This document shows, in pieces, positions 35,001-44,214 of a stretch of 64,000 nt of DNA. Position 1 is the first letter of the stretch; the number at the start of each line of letters is the position of its first letter. The notes below the pieces were generated by a model, which saw nothing but the letters and a program-made list of their open reading frames with translations, had not been told where the DNA came from and ran no database searches. Source of the stretch: CAWAPD01 sp963783865 (GTDB lineage: Bacteria > Actinomycetota > Thermoleophilia > UBA2241). The translations under genes were made by a program, and so were the position numbers. The DNA lies in NCBI GenBank assembly GCA_963783865.1, contig CAWAPD010000002.1:124001-188000 (forward strand). Reading direction: 5' to 3'.

Positions 35001-35040
35001 GGCGGGGGGCGACGGGGCTTTCGCCCCGTCGCCCCCCGCC
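35001..35040 (-). terminator. Terminator-like hairpin after secreted protein B
   Basis: Perfect 18-bp stem (35001-35018 with 35023-35040), loop TTTC, between the stop of protein B and the promoter of protein A, isolating the two paralogues transcriptionally. Confidence 0.68.
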
Positions 35041-35073
35041 CCCCGCCTGCGCGACCGACTGTTCGCGCGCTCG

Positions 35074-37986
35074 CTACTTCACCTTGAAGCTGCGCCAGAT
35101 CGTCGTTGCCGATGTGTGCGTCGCGGTCTTGGTCATCGTGGCCCGCAGGCGGTAGGAGCCCTTCTTGGCGGGCTGGTAACTCCAGCCGTACGCGCCGCTG
35201 GCGCCGATCGCGCGCGTGACGGTCTTGACCTTGCGCCACGCCCCGTTCTGGCGGCGCTGCACGGTCAGCGAGACCTTGCTGCCGGCAAGGCTCCCGGGCG
35301 TCACGACGCCCTTGGCCGTCACGCGGTGCCCCAGTCGCAGCGCGCTGGCCCTCAGGCCACTCAGCTTGAGCGTCATGTCGGGGTTCACCACGACGTAGCG
35401 GTACACGCCGGCGGTCACCGGTGCGCCCACCGCGGTGGCTGCCCGCCTCGACGCAGCAGAAGCCGTGCTGCTGCTCGCGCCCGACTGGCCGCCGTTCGTG
35501 GCCGCGTAGATGATCGCGCGCCCATCCATGTCGGCGTAGCCTACCTGCATGATCTGCAGGTGCCCGAAGGCCCCGGCCGCCCGCGACCAGGTATCCCCGA
35601 CGTCCTTCGAGAAGAACAGCCCCTCGCCGGTGCCCCGGTACAGGCGCGTGGAGTCGCCGTCGACGAACATGTCCTCGCCGGGATACTCCCGGCCCTTCGA
35701 TCGCTGCCACGTCGCGCCCTCGTCGACCGAGCGATACACGTACGCGTTCGCCCCGACCGTCACCATGTGCTGCGGATGGGTGGCGATGGCGATGCACTGC
35801 TCGTACCCGGTGGACTGGAGGTCTGGTTGCTTTTCGGGATCGTCGACCCGGACCCACGTGTCGCTGTCGCCGTGGTCAGTGCTCCGGTAGACCCCCGTCC
35901 CCATCGTCGTGAGATAGACCAGTCCGGGCGTCACGGGGTCGAAGGCGATGTCGTTGATCAGGTCCACGGTCTGGGGCATGGCGATTTGCTGCCACGACGC
36001 CCCGTAGTCAGTGCTGGAGTAGAGGTATCCCTCATCCGTCAGGTACATGCCGCTCCCGATGCTGACCAGCACGTGGCCCGGTTGGAACGGGTCGGGCTCC
36101 ATCGTCCAGCCCATCCCGGTCGGCACCGGCGGCGTCGCGTTCCACCCCAGGTTCGCCCAGGTCGTCCCCCGATCGGTGCTGGAGAAGAAGCTGCCGTTCC
36201 CCGACCCGTAGACGCGTGACGAGTCGGTCGGGTCTTCGCGGATCCCGTACAAACCGCTCACGACCCCCAGCGAGAAGAAGTTCCAGTCGCTGGCGCCGTC
36301 ATCACTGCGATAGGCCCCTGGCGAGCCCCCCATCGCCGCGTAGACCCGCAGCGGATCGGCCCTCGAGACGTCCATCGAGGCGCAGGTCAGTCCCGCCAGC
36401 CCCTGATTCTTGACCTCCCAGGTCGCCCCGCCGTCGGTGGTCTTCTGGACCCCGGCGAAGCTATCCCCGATGTAGCCGACCTGCGGGTCGTCGGGGTCGA
36501 ACACGAGCTGGCCGTTAGCATAGGTCGGCCCGAACGGATCCCAGCTCGTGCCGCCGTCGGTGGAGTGAAAGCGCACGACGTACACCGAGTCGGCGCCCGT
36601 GAATGTGATGTGATTGCCCCCCAAGTACGGCGGCGACTCGTCGGTCCAGCCGGTGAGAGCCGCGTCGGTGCTCTTGAAGACCCCGCCGGGAGTGTTGCAG
36701 ACGATCCAGACCTCGCTGGTCTTGTAGGGGTTGTATGCGATCCTTCCCCAGAGACCGACGCCCGCGAGAGGCGGGCTGGCAGGCGCCTGGGTCCAGTGGT
36801 CGCCCCCGTCGGTCGACTTGAAGACGTGCGCGTCGGTAGTCACGAGCACCATCTGCTGCGGATTGTCGGGGTCGAAGTCGACGTCCACGACGCTGACGCC
36901 CTCGAGGTCGGAGACGATGTGCCAGGACGTGCCGCCGTTGGTCGACTTGATCAGGCCCAGAGCGTTGCCCGAAGCGGGGAAGCCCCAGTCATCGTGCGAA
37001 CAGATGAACAGCACCCCAGACTCGGTCGGCGAGGGGAACACCTCGGTGTCTGCCCAGTCGCGCCCGTCCGGCCAGGTGTTCGGCATGATCGTGGTCCAGG
37101 TGTCGCCGTCGTCGGTCGAGCGCTGGAGTCCCTTGTACGTGCAGGCGTAGAGCCTACCGGGCGTTGTCGGGTCGATCGCCAGCGCGCCGTTGCCAATCGG
37201 CAGGTCGGCGCCGGTGTACGACCACTGCTCGCCGGCGTCGGTGCTGCGGAACAGTCCGTGGATCCCGTAAGCCGGAGCGTAGAGTGTGTGTGGATCGCCG
37301 GGCTTCATCAGGATCGTTCGCACTTCTCCGCCGAACAGGTCGCCGCCGTTCCAGTGGCCGATGCCCGGCTGTACGGTGAAGGCCCCTGAGAGGATGCCCG
37401 TGCCGCCGTCGGGGTTGGTGACCGCAAGCAGACAGGGACCGGCGTCCATGCCCCAGGGTACAGTGGCGGTCAGCGTGGTGGCGCTGACGAAGGCGACGTC
37501 GGTCAGGGGCACTCCGTTCAGCGTCGCCGTGGGAAGCACGGTGCCCCCCGCGGCCGTGGCGAAGTCGGCGCCGGTGACGGTGACGGGGGTGTCGAGGTCG
37601 TTGTAGGCGATCGCGGGATCGATCGCGCTCACCGTGGGGGGCAGGGTGACGGTGAAGGCGCCGGTCAGAGTGGCGCTGCCGCTGTCGGGATTGGTGACTG
37701 TGAGGTCGTAGAGGCCGGGGGCGAGCCCCGCGGGCACGGTCGCGCTCAGGGTCGTGTCGTTGACGAAGGTCACGGCGGTCAGCAGCGTGGCGCCAAGTGT
37801 GACCGTCGGCGCGGTAGGGTCGCTGGAGAAGCCGCTGCCGTGGATGACCACGGGCGTGTCGACGTCGTTGGGCGCCGCTGCCGGGATGACGGAGTCGATG
37901 GTGGGACTCGACAGGGCGCGAGCCGTTCCCCCTAGGCAGAGCGTGAGCAGGCAAGCAAGGGAGAAGAACACAACGAGCCGCTTCAT
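35074..37986 (-). CDS. Secreted IPT/TIG plus BNR beta-propeller protein B
   Basis: 970 residues from ATG 37984-37986. Same layout as protein A: signal peptide 1-24, two IPT/TIG domains (about 27-200), BNR/Asp-box propeller region (LFRSTDAGEQW, QRSTDDGDTW, IKSTNGGTSW, FKSTDGGDHW, YRSVDEGATW and others) and the same basic C-terminal Ig-like domain ending FKVK. The signal peptide, first IPT domain and C-terminal domain are near-identical to protein A; the propeller is much more diverged. Likely an exported ligand- or polymer-binding protein; substrate unknown. Confidence 0.88.
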   Translation of the reverse strand: MKRLVVFFSLACLLTLCLGGTARALSSPTIDSVIPAAAPNDVDTPVVIHGSGFSSDPTAPTVTLGATLLTAVTFVNDTTLSATVPAGLAPGLYDLTVTNPDSGSATLTGAFTVTLPPTVSAIDPAIAYNDLDTPVTVTGADFATAAGGTVLPTATLNGVPLTDVAFVSATTLTATVPWGMDAGPCLLAVTNPDGGTGILSGAFTVQPGIGHWNGGDLFGGEVRTILMKPGDPHTLYAPAYGIHGLFRSTDAGEQWSYTGADLPIGNGALAIDPTTPGRLYACTYKGLQRSTDDGDTWTTIMPNTWPDGRDWADTEVFPSPTESGVLFICSHDDWGFPASGNALGLIKSTNGGTSWHIVSDLEGVSVVDVDFDPDNPQQMVLVTTDAHVFKSTDGGDHWTQAPASPPLAGVGLWGRIAYNPYKTSEVWIVCNTPGGVFKSTDAALTGWTDESPPYLGGNHITFTGADSVYVVRFHSTDGGTSWDPFGPTYANGQLVFDPDDPQVGYIGDSFAGVQKTTDGGATWEVKNQGLAGLTCASMDVSRADPLRVYAAMGGSPGAYRSDDGASDWNFFSLGVVSGLYGIREDPTDSSRVYGSGNGSFFSSTDRGTTWANLGWNATPPVPTGMGWTMEPDPFQPGHVLVSIGSGMYLTDEGYLYSSTDYGASWQQIAMPQTVDLINDIAFDPVTPGLVYLTTMGTGVYRSTDHGDSDTWVRVDDPEKQPDLQSTGYEQCIAIATHPQHMVTVGANAYVYRSVDEGATWQRSKGREYPGEDMFVDGDSTRLYRGTGEGLFFSKDVGDTWSRAAGAFGHLQIMQVGYADMDGRAIIYAATNGGQSGASSSTASAASRRAATAVGAPVTAGVYRYVVVNPDMTLKLSGLRASALRLGHRVTAKGVVTPGSLAGSKVSLTVQRRQNGAWRKVKTVTRAIGASGAYGWSYQPAKKGSYRLRATMTKTATHTSATTIWRSFKVK

Positions 37987-38060
37987 GGCACAACCCTCCG
38001 GGTGTGGTGTGCCTCGTCGCCCCCCAGGCGGCGGGGTACGAATCGCATCGTGCGACTCGC
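37987..38060 (-). promoter_or_regulatory. Structured 5' UTR of secreted protein B
   Basis: Copy of the leader at 34865-34938 with only two base differences, neither of which breaks a proposed helix: three-way junction followed by a hairpin presenting GGAGG in its loop directly before the ATG. Confidence 0.5.
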
Positions 38061-38066
38061 GCTCCG

Positions 38067-38094
38067 AGTATAGCGCCGCGCTCGGCGATGACAA
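38067..38094 (-). promoter_or_regulatory. Promoter of secreted protein B
   Basis: TTGTCA (38094-38089), 16-base spacer, TATACT (38072-38067) on the minus strand; duplicate of the protein A promoter with one base change in the spacer. Confidence 0.75.
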
Positions 38095-38131
38095 CGCGGT
38101 GACAGGCGCGAGTAGACAGAACCACAGGGGA

Positions 38132-38167
38132 GGGCGGGGCGGCGGGGCGCAGCCCGCCGCCCCGCCC
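38132..38167 (-). terminator. Terminator-like hairpin after the M24 peptidase gene
   Basis: 15-bp GC stem (38132-38146 with 38153-38167), loop GCGCAG, beyond the stop at 38222 and before the promoter of secreted protein B. Confidence 0.6.
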
Positions 38168-38221
38168 CATGCATTGGGACTCCGCCGTCCTCCGAGCTGG
38201 GCGCTTCTCAGCTGTGCCCGC

Positions 38222-39382
38222 TCAGACCTCGGTAATCCGCTGGGGGATCTCGTTCAGACGCACCGCGTCCCCGCTTGTCACCACGAACTGGTCCTCGATC
38301 TGGATCTCACCGGTGTCCGGGAAGCTCATCGTCGGCTCCAGAGAGATGACCGTGTTCTCTTGCAGCACCCGGTCGGCGTACGCGCCGTCGTCCACCACGC
38401 GCTGATAGCCGATGAAGGGCCACTCGTGCACCTCGAGGCCGACGCCGTGCCCGATCGCCCACCAGTCGTGGTCGGGCCAGGCGGCGGCCAACACCCTGTT
38501 GGCCGCCGCCTGCACGGCCGCCGCCCGCACGCCAGGGCGGGCGGCGTCGGCCGCCGTCGCGTGCGCCTCGAGCAGAACCTCGAGCACGTCCCTGTGTCGC
38601 CGGGAGGCCCGGCCGAGGACGAACGGACGCGACAGATCACAGCAGTACCCGCCGTACATCGTGCCGAAGTCGATGTTCACCGGGTCGCCGGTCTCGAGCA
38701 CGCGGCGCTCGCACTGCCACCAACGGCTCTGGTGCGACTCCGCCCTGCCCGTCATCACCATCGTGTAGTGCGGGAACGCCTGCGACCCGTGTTCGCGGCA
38801 GACCCGCTCCATCTCGCCCTTCACGTCCGACTCGGTGACGCCGGGCCTCATGAACGCCGCCGCGGCCTCGAAGCCCTTCGCCGCGATGGCGGCCGCCTGT
38901 TTCAGGCACTCGAGCTCGAAGTCCGACTTCACCGACCGCGCGTCCTCCAGGATGTCCGAGGCCGGCTCGACCCGGGCAGGTCCGGCCGCATCGACGACCC
39001 GCTGGAAGAGCGCAGGGCCGACGGAGTACTCGCCGGCGACACCTATCGAGGAACGGCGGAGTCCGTTCGCGGACAGGAACTCGCCGACCGCCTGAGCGCG
39101 GTCGCCCGCCTGCCTGACGTCGGTGATCCAGGTGCAGTCCTGCGGGAAGTAGTCCGCGGCATCCCTCACCAGGACCGCATCGACGCCGTCATCGAGCGGC
39201 AGGATCGCCATGCAGTCCCCGAAGTAGGGCTCGTACCCCGTCAGGTAGAGGACGTGCCCGCGCTGCCCGAAGCGGATCGCGCCGGGCGACGAGAAGACGA
39301 TCAGCGCCTCGAGCCCCCTTGCGGCCATCCGCTGCCTGACGCCCGCCAGACGGCGGTCGATCTCGCCCTCGGGAATGTCCAC
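38222..39382 (-). CDS. M24 family metallopeptidase (Xaa-Pro aminopeptidase-like)
   Basis: 386 residues: N-terminal creatinase-like domain (1-160) and pita-bread catalytic domain. The dinuclear-metal ligands are in place: two Asp in NIDFGTMYGGYCCDLSR, His in GHGVGLEVHE, Glu in SLEPTM and Glu in QIEDQFVV. Could be a prolidase, Xaa-Pro aminopeptidase or creatinase-type enzyme. Two bases separate it from the serA stop, so it is the last gene of the aminotransferase-serA transcript. Confidence 0.9.
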   Translation of the reverse strand: MDIPEGEIDRRLAGVRQRMAARGLEALIVFSSPGAIRFGQRGHVLYLTGYEPYFGDCMAILPLDDGVDAVLVRDAADYFPQDCTWITDVRQAGDRAQAVGEFLSANGLRRSSIGVAGEYSVGPALFQRVVDAAGPARVEPASDILEDARSVKSDFELECLKQAAAIAAKGFEAAAAFMRPGVTESDVKGEMERVCREHGSQAFPHYTMVMTGRAESHQSRWWQCERRVLETGDPVNIDFGTMYGGYCCDLSRPFVLGRASRRHRDVLEVLLEAHATAADAARPGVRAAAVQAAANRVLAAAWPDHDWWAIGHGVGLEVHEWPFIGYQRVVDDGAYADRVLQENTVISLEPTMSFPDTGEIQIEDQFVVTSGDAVRLNEIPQRITEV

Positions 39383-39384
39383 GC

Positions 39385-40980
39385 CTACAGCTTCACCCGC
39401 TTGCCATCGTGCAGGCCGGCCGCCTCGATCAGGCTGGCAAGGTCCTTCTCGCCGATGGGCTGGTCGAGCGTCAGACCCATCACGGCCTGCTTGTGGACGA
39501 CCGTCCGGCCGACCGCCATCTGGGCGATGTTGATGCCCAGCTCGCCCATCTTGGTGCCGATCTTGCCGATCATGCCGGGCACGTCCTCGTAGCGCAGGAA
39601 CACCATATGCTCGGCCGGTTCGATGTCCACGTCTTGCCGGTAGACCTTGACCAGGCGTGGCTTGTGCTTGGGGCCGAGCGTGGTGCCCGACACCGACAGG
39701 TCGCCCTTGGCGTCCTGGGTGCCGACGGTGATCAGGTTGAGGAAATCGACCGCGGCGGGCTTCTTGCTCTCCTTGACGGTCAGCCCGCGCTCCTCGGACA
39801 TGGCCGTCACATTGACCATGTTGACCTCGCCCTCGACCTTGTCGGCGAGGATCCCCGACAGCACGCTGAGCGTGAGGATCCGGGTATCGAAGCGGCTGAT
39901 CACGCCCTCATAGGTGACCTCGAAGCTGTCGACCGGCCCCTCGGCGATCTGTACGATCAGCTTGCCGAGCAGCTCGCAGACGTTGAGGTACGGCATCAGT
40001 TCGTCGGCCTCGTCTCCGAGCGTGAGAGGCACGTTGACGGCGTTGGGCGCGAACTGGCCCGAGAGCGCCAGCACGACCTGCTCCGCGACCTGCGTGCCGG
40101 CGCGCAGCTGCGCCTCCTTGGTCGAGGCGCCGAGGTGCGGCGTGGCCACGACCTGGTCGTACTTGAGGAGGATATCGTCGGTGGTCGGCTCGACCGGCCA
40201 CACGTCGATCGCCGCCGCCGTCACCTTGCCCGAGTCGAGCGCGCGCGCCAGCGCCTCCTCGTCGACGATCCCGCCGCGGGCGACGTTGATGATGCGCACG
40301 CCGTCCTTCATCTTGGCGAACGCGTCGTCGTCGATGAAGCCGATGGTCTCGGCGTTCTTGGGCAGGTGCACGGTGACGAAGTCGGCGACCTTGTAGACCT
40401 TGTCGGGCTTGTCGGCGCGCTCGAGCCCGAGCTCGTGGAAGCGCTCCGCCGGTACGAACGGGTCGTAGGCGACGACGTTCATCTTGAGCCCGCGGGCGCG
40501 CTCGGCCACGAGGAACCCGATGCGCCCCAGGCCGATGATGCCGAGCGTCTTGTCGGCCAGCTCGACGCCGCCGTACTTGGAGCGGTCCCAGCGGCCCTCC
40601 TTGAGGGCGGCGTGCGCCTGCGGGATGTTGCGGGCGCAGGCCATCAGCATGGCGATCGTGTGCTCGGCCGCCGTCAGGACGTTGCTGGCCGGCGCGTTGA
40701 CGACGATGATGCCGCGCCGGGTCGCCGCCTTGACGTCGACGTTGTCGACGCCGACGCCGGCGCGGCCGACGACCTTCAGGTTCTTCGCCGCGTCGATGAC
40801 CTCCTCGGTGACCTTGGTCGCCGAGCGGATCACGAGGCCGTCGTAGTCGCCGACGCGGACCATGAACTCCTCGGGCGTCCAGTCGAGGCCGAGGTCGACC
40901 TCGAACCCGGCGTCTTTGAGAAGCTCGATCCCCTCGGGCGCGAGCTTCTCCTTGACCAGGACCTTCTTGACGTCGCTCAT
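39385..40980 (-). CDS. serA: D-3-phosphoglycerate dehydrogenase
   Basis: First step of serine synthesis, 531 residues, the long form. Rossmann motif GIIGLGRIGFLVAERA, catalytic Arg in NVARGGIVDE and the His in PVEPTTDDILL...VVATPHLGAST; then the allosteric substrate-binding domain (about 320-450) and a C-terminal ACT domain that binds serine in relatives. ATG overlaps the upstream aminotransferase by 4 bases. Confidence 0.96.
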   Translation of the reverse strand: MSDVKKVLVKEKLAPEGIELLKDAGFEVDLGLDWTPEEFMVRVGDYDGLVIRSATKVTEEVIDAAKNLKVVGRAGVGVDNVDVKAATRRGIIVVNAPASNVLTAAEHTIAMLMACARNIPQAHAALKEGRWDRSKYGGVELADKTLGIIGLGRIGFLVAERARGLKMNVVAYDPFVPAERFHELGLERADKPDKVYKVADFVTVHLPKNAETIGFIDDDAFAKMKDGVRIINVARGGIVDEEALARALDSGKVTAAAIDVWPVEPTTDDILLKYDQVVATPHLGASTKEAQLRAGTQVAEQVVLALSGQFAPNAVNVPLTLGDEADELMPYLNVCELLGKLIVQIAEGPVDSFEVTYEGVISRFDTRILTLSVLSGILADKVEGEVNMVNVTAMSEERGLTVKESKKPAAVDFLNLITVGTQDAKGDLSVSGTTLGPKHKPRLVKVYRQDVDIEPAEHMVFLRYEDVPGMIGKIGTKMGELGINIAQMAVGRTVVHKQAVMGLTLDQPIGEKDLASLIEAAGLHDGKRVKL

Positions 40981-42131
40981 AGCGCCACCTCGCTCTTCAT
41001 GAAGACCTGCTCGGCGGCGCCGACCCCGGCGCCGAACTTCACGTCGTAGCCAAGCTCGGCGAGGACCATCTCGACCACGCCGAGCCCCACCAGGATGTCG
41101 CTGGCGCCGAAGTAGCCGCAGTGGCCGAAGCGGAAGATCTTGCCCTTGAGCGCGCCCTGGCCGCCGGCCAGCCAGACGCCGTACTTGTCGCGCGCCAGCT
41201 TGCCGATCTTGCCGCCGTCGACGCCCTCGGGCACCTTGACGGCGGTCACGCTAGTGGCCTCGGGGTCGTCGGGGCCGAACAGCTCGAGCCCGAGCGCCTT
41301 GACGCCGGCCTTGCAGCCGGCCGCGAGCACGCGGTGGCGCTGGAAGACGTTCTGCAGGCTCTCTTCCCTGATCATCTCGATCGCCTTGTTGAGCATGACG
41401 AACAGCGAGACGGCCGGCGTGAACGGCGTCTGGCCGTCGGCGGCCTTGGCGCGGGCGCTGAGCCAGTCGAAGTAGAAGCGTGGGTTGGCGCAGGCCTCGA
41501 CGAGCCTCCAGGCCTTCTCGCTGACGGCGACCATGGCCAGGCCGGGAGGGATCATCAGCGCCTTCTGGCTGCCGGCGACGCACACGTCGACCTTCCAGGC
41601 GTCGGTCGGCAGGTCGGTGGCGCCGAGACCAGAGATAGCGTCGACCACGAGCACGGCCGGCGTGGCGGCGACGATCTCGCCGATCGCCTTGATGTCGTTG
41701 ACCACGCCGGTCGAGGTCTCGCTGAACTGGCAGAAGACGGCCGTGGCGTCGGGATTCTGCTCGAGCGCCTTCTTGATGGCCGCCGGGTCGGCCTTCGTGC
41801 CCCACTCGAACTCGAGCGCGACCACGTCGGCGCCCCACTTCTTGTTGAGCTTGACCCAGCGCTCGCCGAAGTTGCCGACCGAGGCGACGACCACCTTGTC
41901 GCCGGCGTTGACCAGGTTGACGACCGCCGACTCCATGGCGCCGGTGCCGGAGCTGGCGAAGACGATCACGTCGTTCTGCGTCTGGTAGACGTACTTCATG
42001 CCCTCGACGCACTCGTTGAAGATCTCGACGAAGCGCGGCGCGCGATGGTGGACGATCGGCTCGGCGCCGGCCAGCAGCACCTCGGGCGGCACCGGCGTGG
42101 GGCCGGGGGTGATCAGGAACCGCTTCTGCAT
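40977..42131 (-). CDS. Class V aminotransferase (serine/alanine-glyoxylate or phosphoserine type)
   Basis: 384 residues, PLP fold type I. LITPGPTPVPPEVL at the N-terminus, SSGTGAMESAV, VDAISGLGATDLP and the PLP lysine in VCVAGSQKALMIPPG. Sequence class is serine-pyruvate/alanine-glyoxylate aminotransferase, but fusion by overlap to serA suggests it may act as the phosphoserine aminotransferase, as shown for some archaeal homologues. No classical SerC is seen in this window. Confidence 0.88.
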   Translation of the reverse strand: MQKRFLITPGPTPVPPEVLLAGAEPIVHHRAPRFVEIFNECVEGMKYVYQTQNDVIVFASSGTGAMESAVVNLVNAGDKVVVASVGNFGERWVKLNKKWGADVVALEFEWGTKADPAAIKKALEQNPDATAVFCQFSETSTGVVNDIKAIGEIVAATPAVLVVDAISGLGATDLPTDAWKVDVCVAGSQKALMIPPGLAMVAVSEKAWRLVEACANPRFYFDWLSARAKAADGQTPFTPAVSLFVMLNKAIEMIREESLQNVFQRHRVLAAGCKAGVKALGLELFGPDDPEATSVTAVKVPEGVDGGKIGKLARDKYGVWLAGGQGALKGKIFRFGHCGYFGASDILVGLGVVEMVLAELGYDVKFGAGVGAAEQVFMKSEVAL

Positions 42132-42161
42132 GATGTGTCCTTTCGATCTGGCGGAGAGGCC

Positions 42162-42190
42162 ATTCTAGAAACCAGGCGCCGCCCGCACAA
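42162..42190 (-). promoter_or_regulatory. Candidate promoter of the aminotransferase-serA operon
   Basis: TTGTGC (42190-42185), 17 bases, TAGAAT (42167-42162) on the minus strand, giving a leader of about 24 bases with AAAGGA before the ATG. The -35 is weak. Confidence 0.45.
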
Positions 42191-42383
42191 TGTACGGACC
42201 GTGAACACCGCGGGCAGGCGGATGAGCGATGTGGACAGGCGGCGCGATCGGGCGCGTGTCAAACGTGGCTGCAGACGGGCGCGCCGGAGCGCGGGCGAGG
42301 CGTCGGGTGCGGATACGCACGGGGGCCTGGGCGGAGTGTCGAACGCGGAGGTGCGCCCGGTGCGGGGGGCGCGAACGGTGGCC

Positions 42384-42428
42384 GGCTGGGGCGGGGCGAG
42401 CGCCACGGGCGCTCGCCCCGCCCCAGCC
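42384..42428. other. Large GC hairpin in a divergent intergenic region
   Basis: The 431-base gap 42132-42562 separates two genes pointing away from each other, yet contains a perfect 21-bp inverted repeat (42384-42404 with 42408-42428, loop ACG) identical in style to the terminators elsewhere. It may end an unannotated short transcript, or be a remnant of a lost gene. Apart from it and the promoter at 42162-42190, I see only GC-rich sequence with no supported ORF. Confidence 0.55.
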
Positions 42429-42562
42429 GTCACGACGGGCGATGACGAGGCGTCTGCATGGGCGAAGCGTAGCCGACCGCCGCCCGCCCTGTCTATACGG
42501 CGTAGAACGTCGGGCCGCCGGGAACCCCCGACGGGTCGGTACTCCCGAGCGAAGGGAAGGCA

Positions 42563-42970
42563 ATGAGCCTCAAGGACTCCTCCGTACTCCCGGTCGTAGC
42601 CGTCGACGACCTCGATCGCGCCAGCCGCTTCTATCAGGACAAGCTCGGCTGCAAGATCGTGCGCATCCCCGACGATCCGACGTCGGTGTACGCGCAGATC
42701 AGCGACAGCAGCGGCATCCTCCTCTACAAGAGCGGGTTCCGCCGCGGCGAGACCACCGCCGCCTCGTTCCTGGTGAAAGACGTCGAGGGCACCGTCGGCG
42801 AGTTGCGCGGTCGCGGCGTCAAGTTCGAGGACTACGACCTGCCGGGACTCAAGACCGTCGACGGCGTGGCCACGGTGGGCCGCATCAAGGCGGCCTGGTT
42901 CAAGGACACCGAGGGCAACACCCTCGCGATCACGCTCGAGAACGAGGAGATCATGCGCATGGCGGCCTGA
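42563..42970 (+). CDS. VOC family (glyoxalase/bleomycin-resistance fold) protein
   Basis: 135 residues with the paired beta-alpha-beta modules of the vicinal-oxygen-chelate fold: VLPVVAVDDLDRASRFYQDKLGCKIV, SFLVKDVEGTVGELRGRGVKFEDY and the C-terminal AAWFKDTEGNTLAITLEN, where the Glu is a likely metal ligand. Substrate unknown. A monocistronic plus-strand gene (SD GAAGGGAAGG) with its own terminator in a largely minus-strand region. Confidence 0.85.
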   Translation: MSLKDSSVLPVVAVDDLDRASRFYQDKLGCKIVRIPDDPTSVYAQISDSSGILLYKSGFRRGETTAASFLVKDVEGTVGELRGRGVKFEDYDLPGLKTVDGVATVGRIKAAWFKDTEGNTLAITLENEEIMRMAA

Positions 42971-42989
42971 GGTCACCTCGAGCCCCACG

Positions 42990-43034
42990 GGGACGGGGCG
43001 GGGGAGCGCCTCCGGCGCTCCCCCGCCCCGTCCC
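42990..43034. terminator. Bidirectional terminator between VOC gene and ilvC
   Basis: Perfect 21-bp stem (42990-43010 with 43014-43034), loop TCC, placed between convergent genes ending at 42970 and 43055; it can serve both. Confidence 0.7.
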
Positions 43035-43054
43035 ACATCCGCGATCAGACGGAC

Positions 43055-44059
<1,005 letters not shown>

Positions 44060-44214
44060 GCGCTCTCCTTGTCTCACGGCCCCGCGGCCGGGTGCTCTCG
44101 GATCTCGTCACGGATGTCGGACTCCGGCTGCCCGATGCCGTGGTCCGCCATCTACCGCCGGAATGCGGACTCTACCGCGTAGGACCGGCGGCGGCAACGC
44201 GGGGGCGTCTCCGT

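Larger units (their letters stand above)
31895..38094 (-). repeat. Tandem duplication of promoter, 5' UTR and secreted-protein gene
   Basis: Two head-to-tail units offset by 3122 bases at their 5' ends. Promoter, UTR and first IPT-coding parts are almost identical, including an identical stretch of about 70 bases at the start of the second IPT domain (34509 onward and 37629 onward). The central propeller parts differ strongly, and there is an intact terminator between the units. Confidence 0.8.

Noticed and set aside
34865..35857. N-terminal extension of secreted protein A up to 35857, and of protein B up to 38094
   Set aside because: The extensions cross the promoter, 5' UTR and terminator; the ATG with GGAGG and a clear signal peptide is the start in both.
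31895..37986. Sialidase activity or a DNA-level tandem repeat/CRISPR in the BNR proteins
   Set aside because: Asp-boxes repeat only as protein motifs with varied spacing and DNA; the sialidase arginine triad and FRIP motif were not seen.
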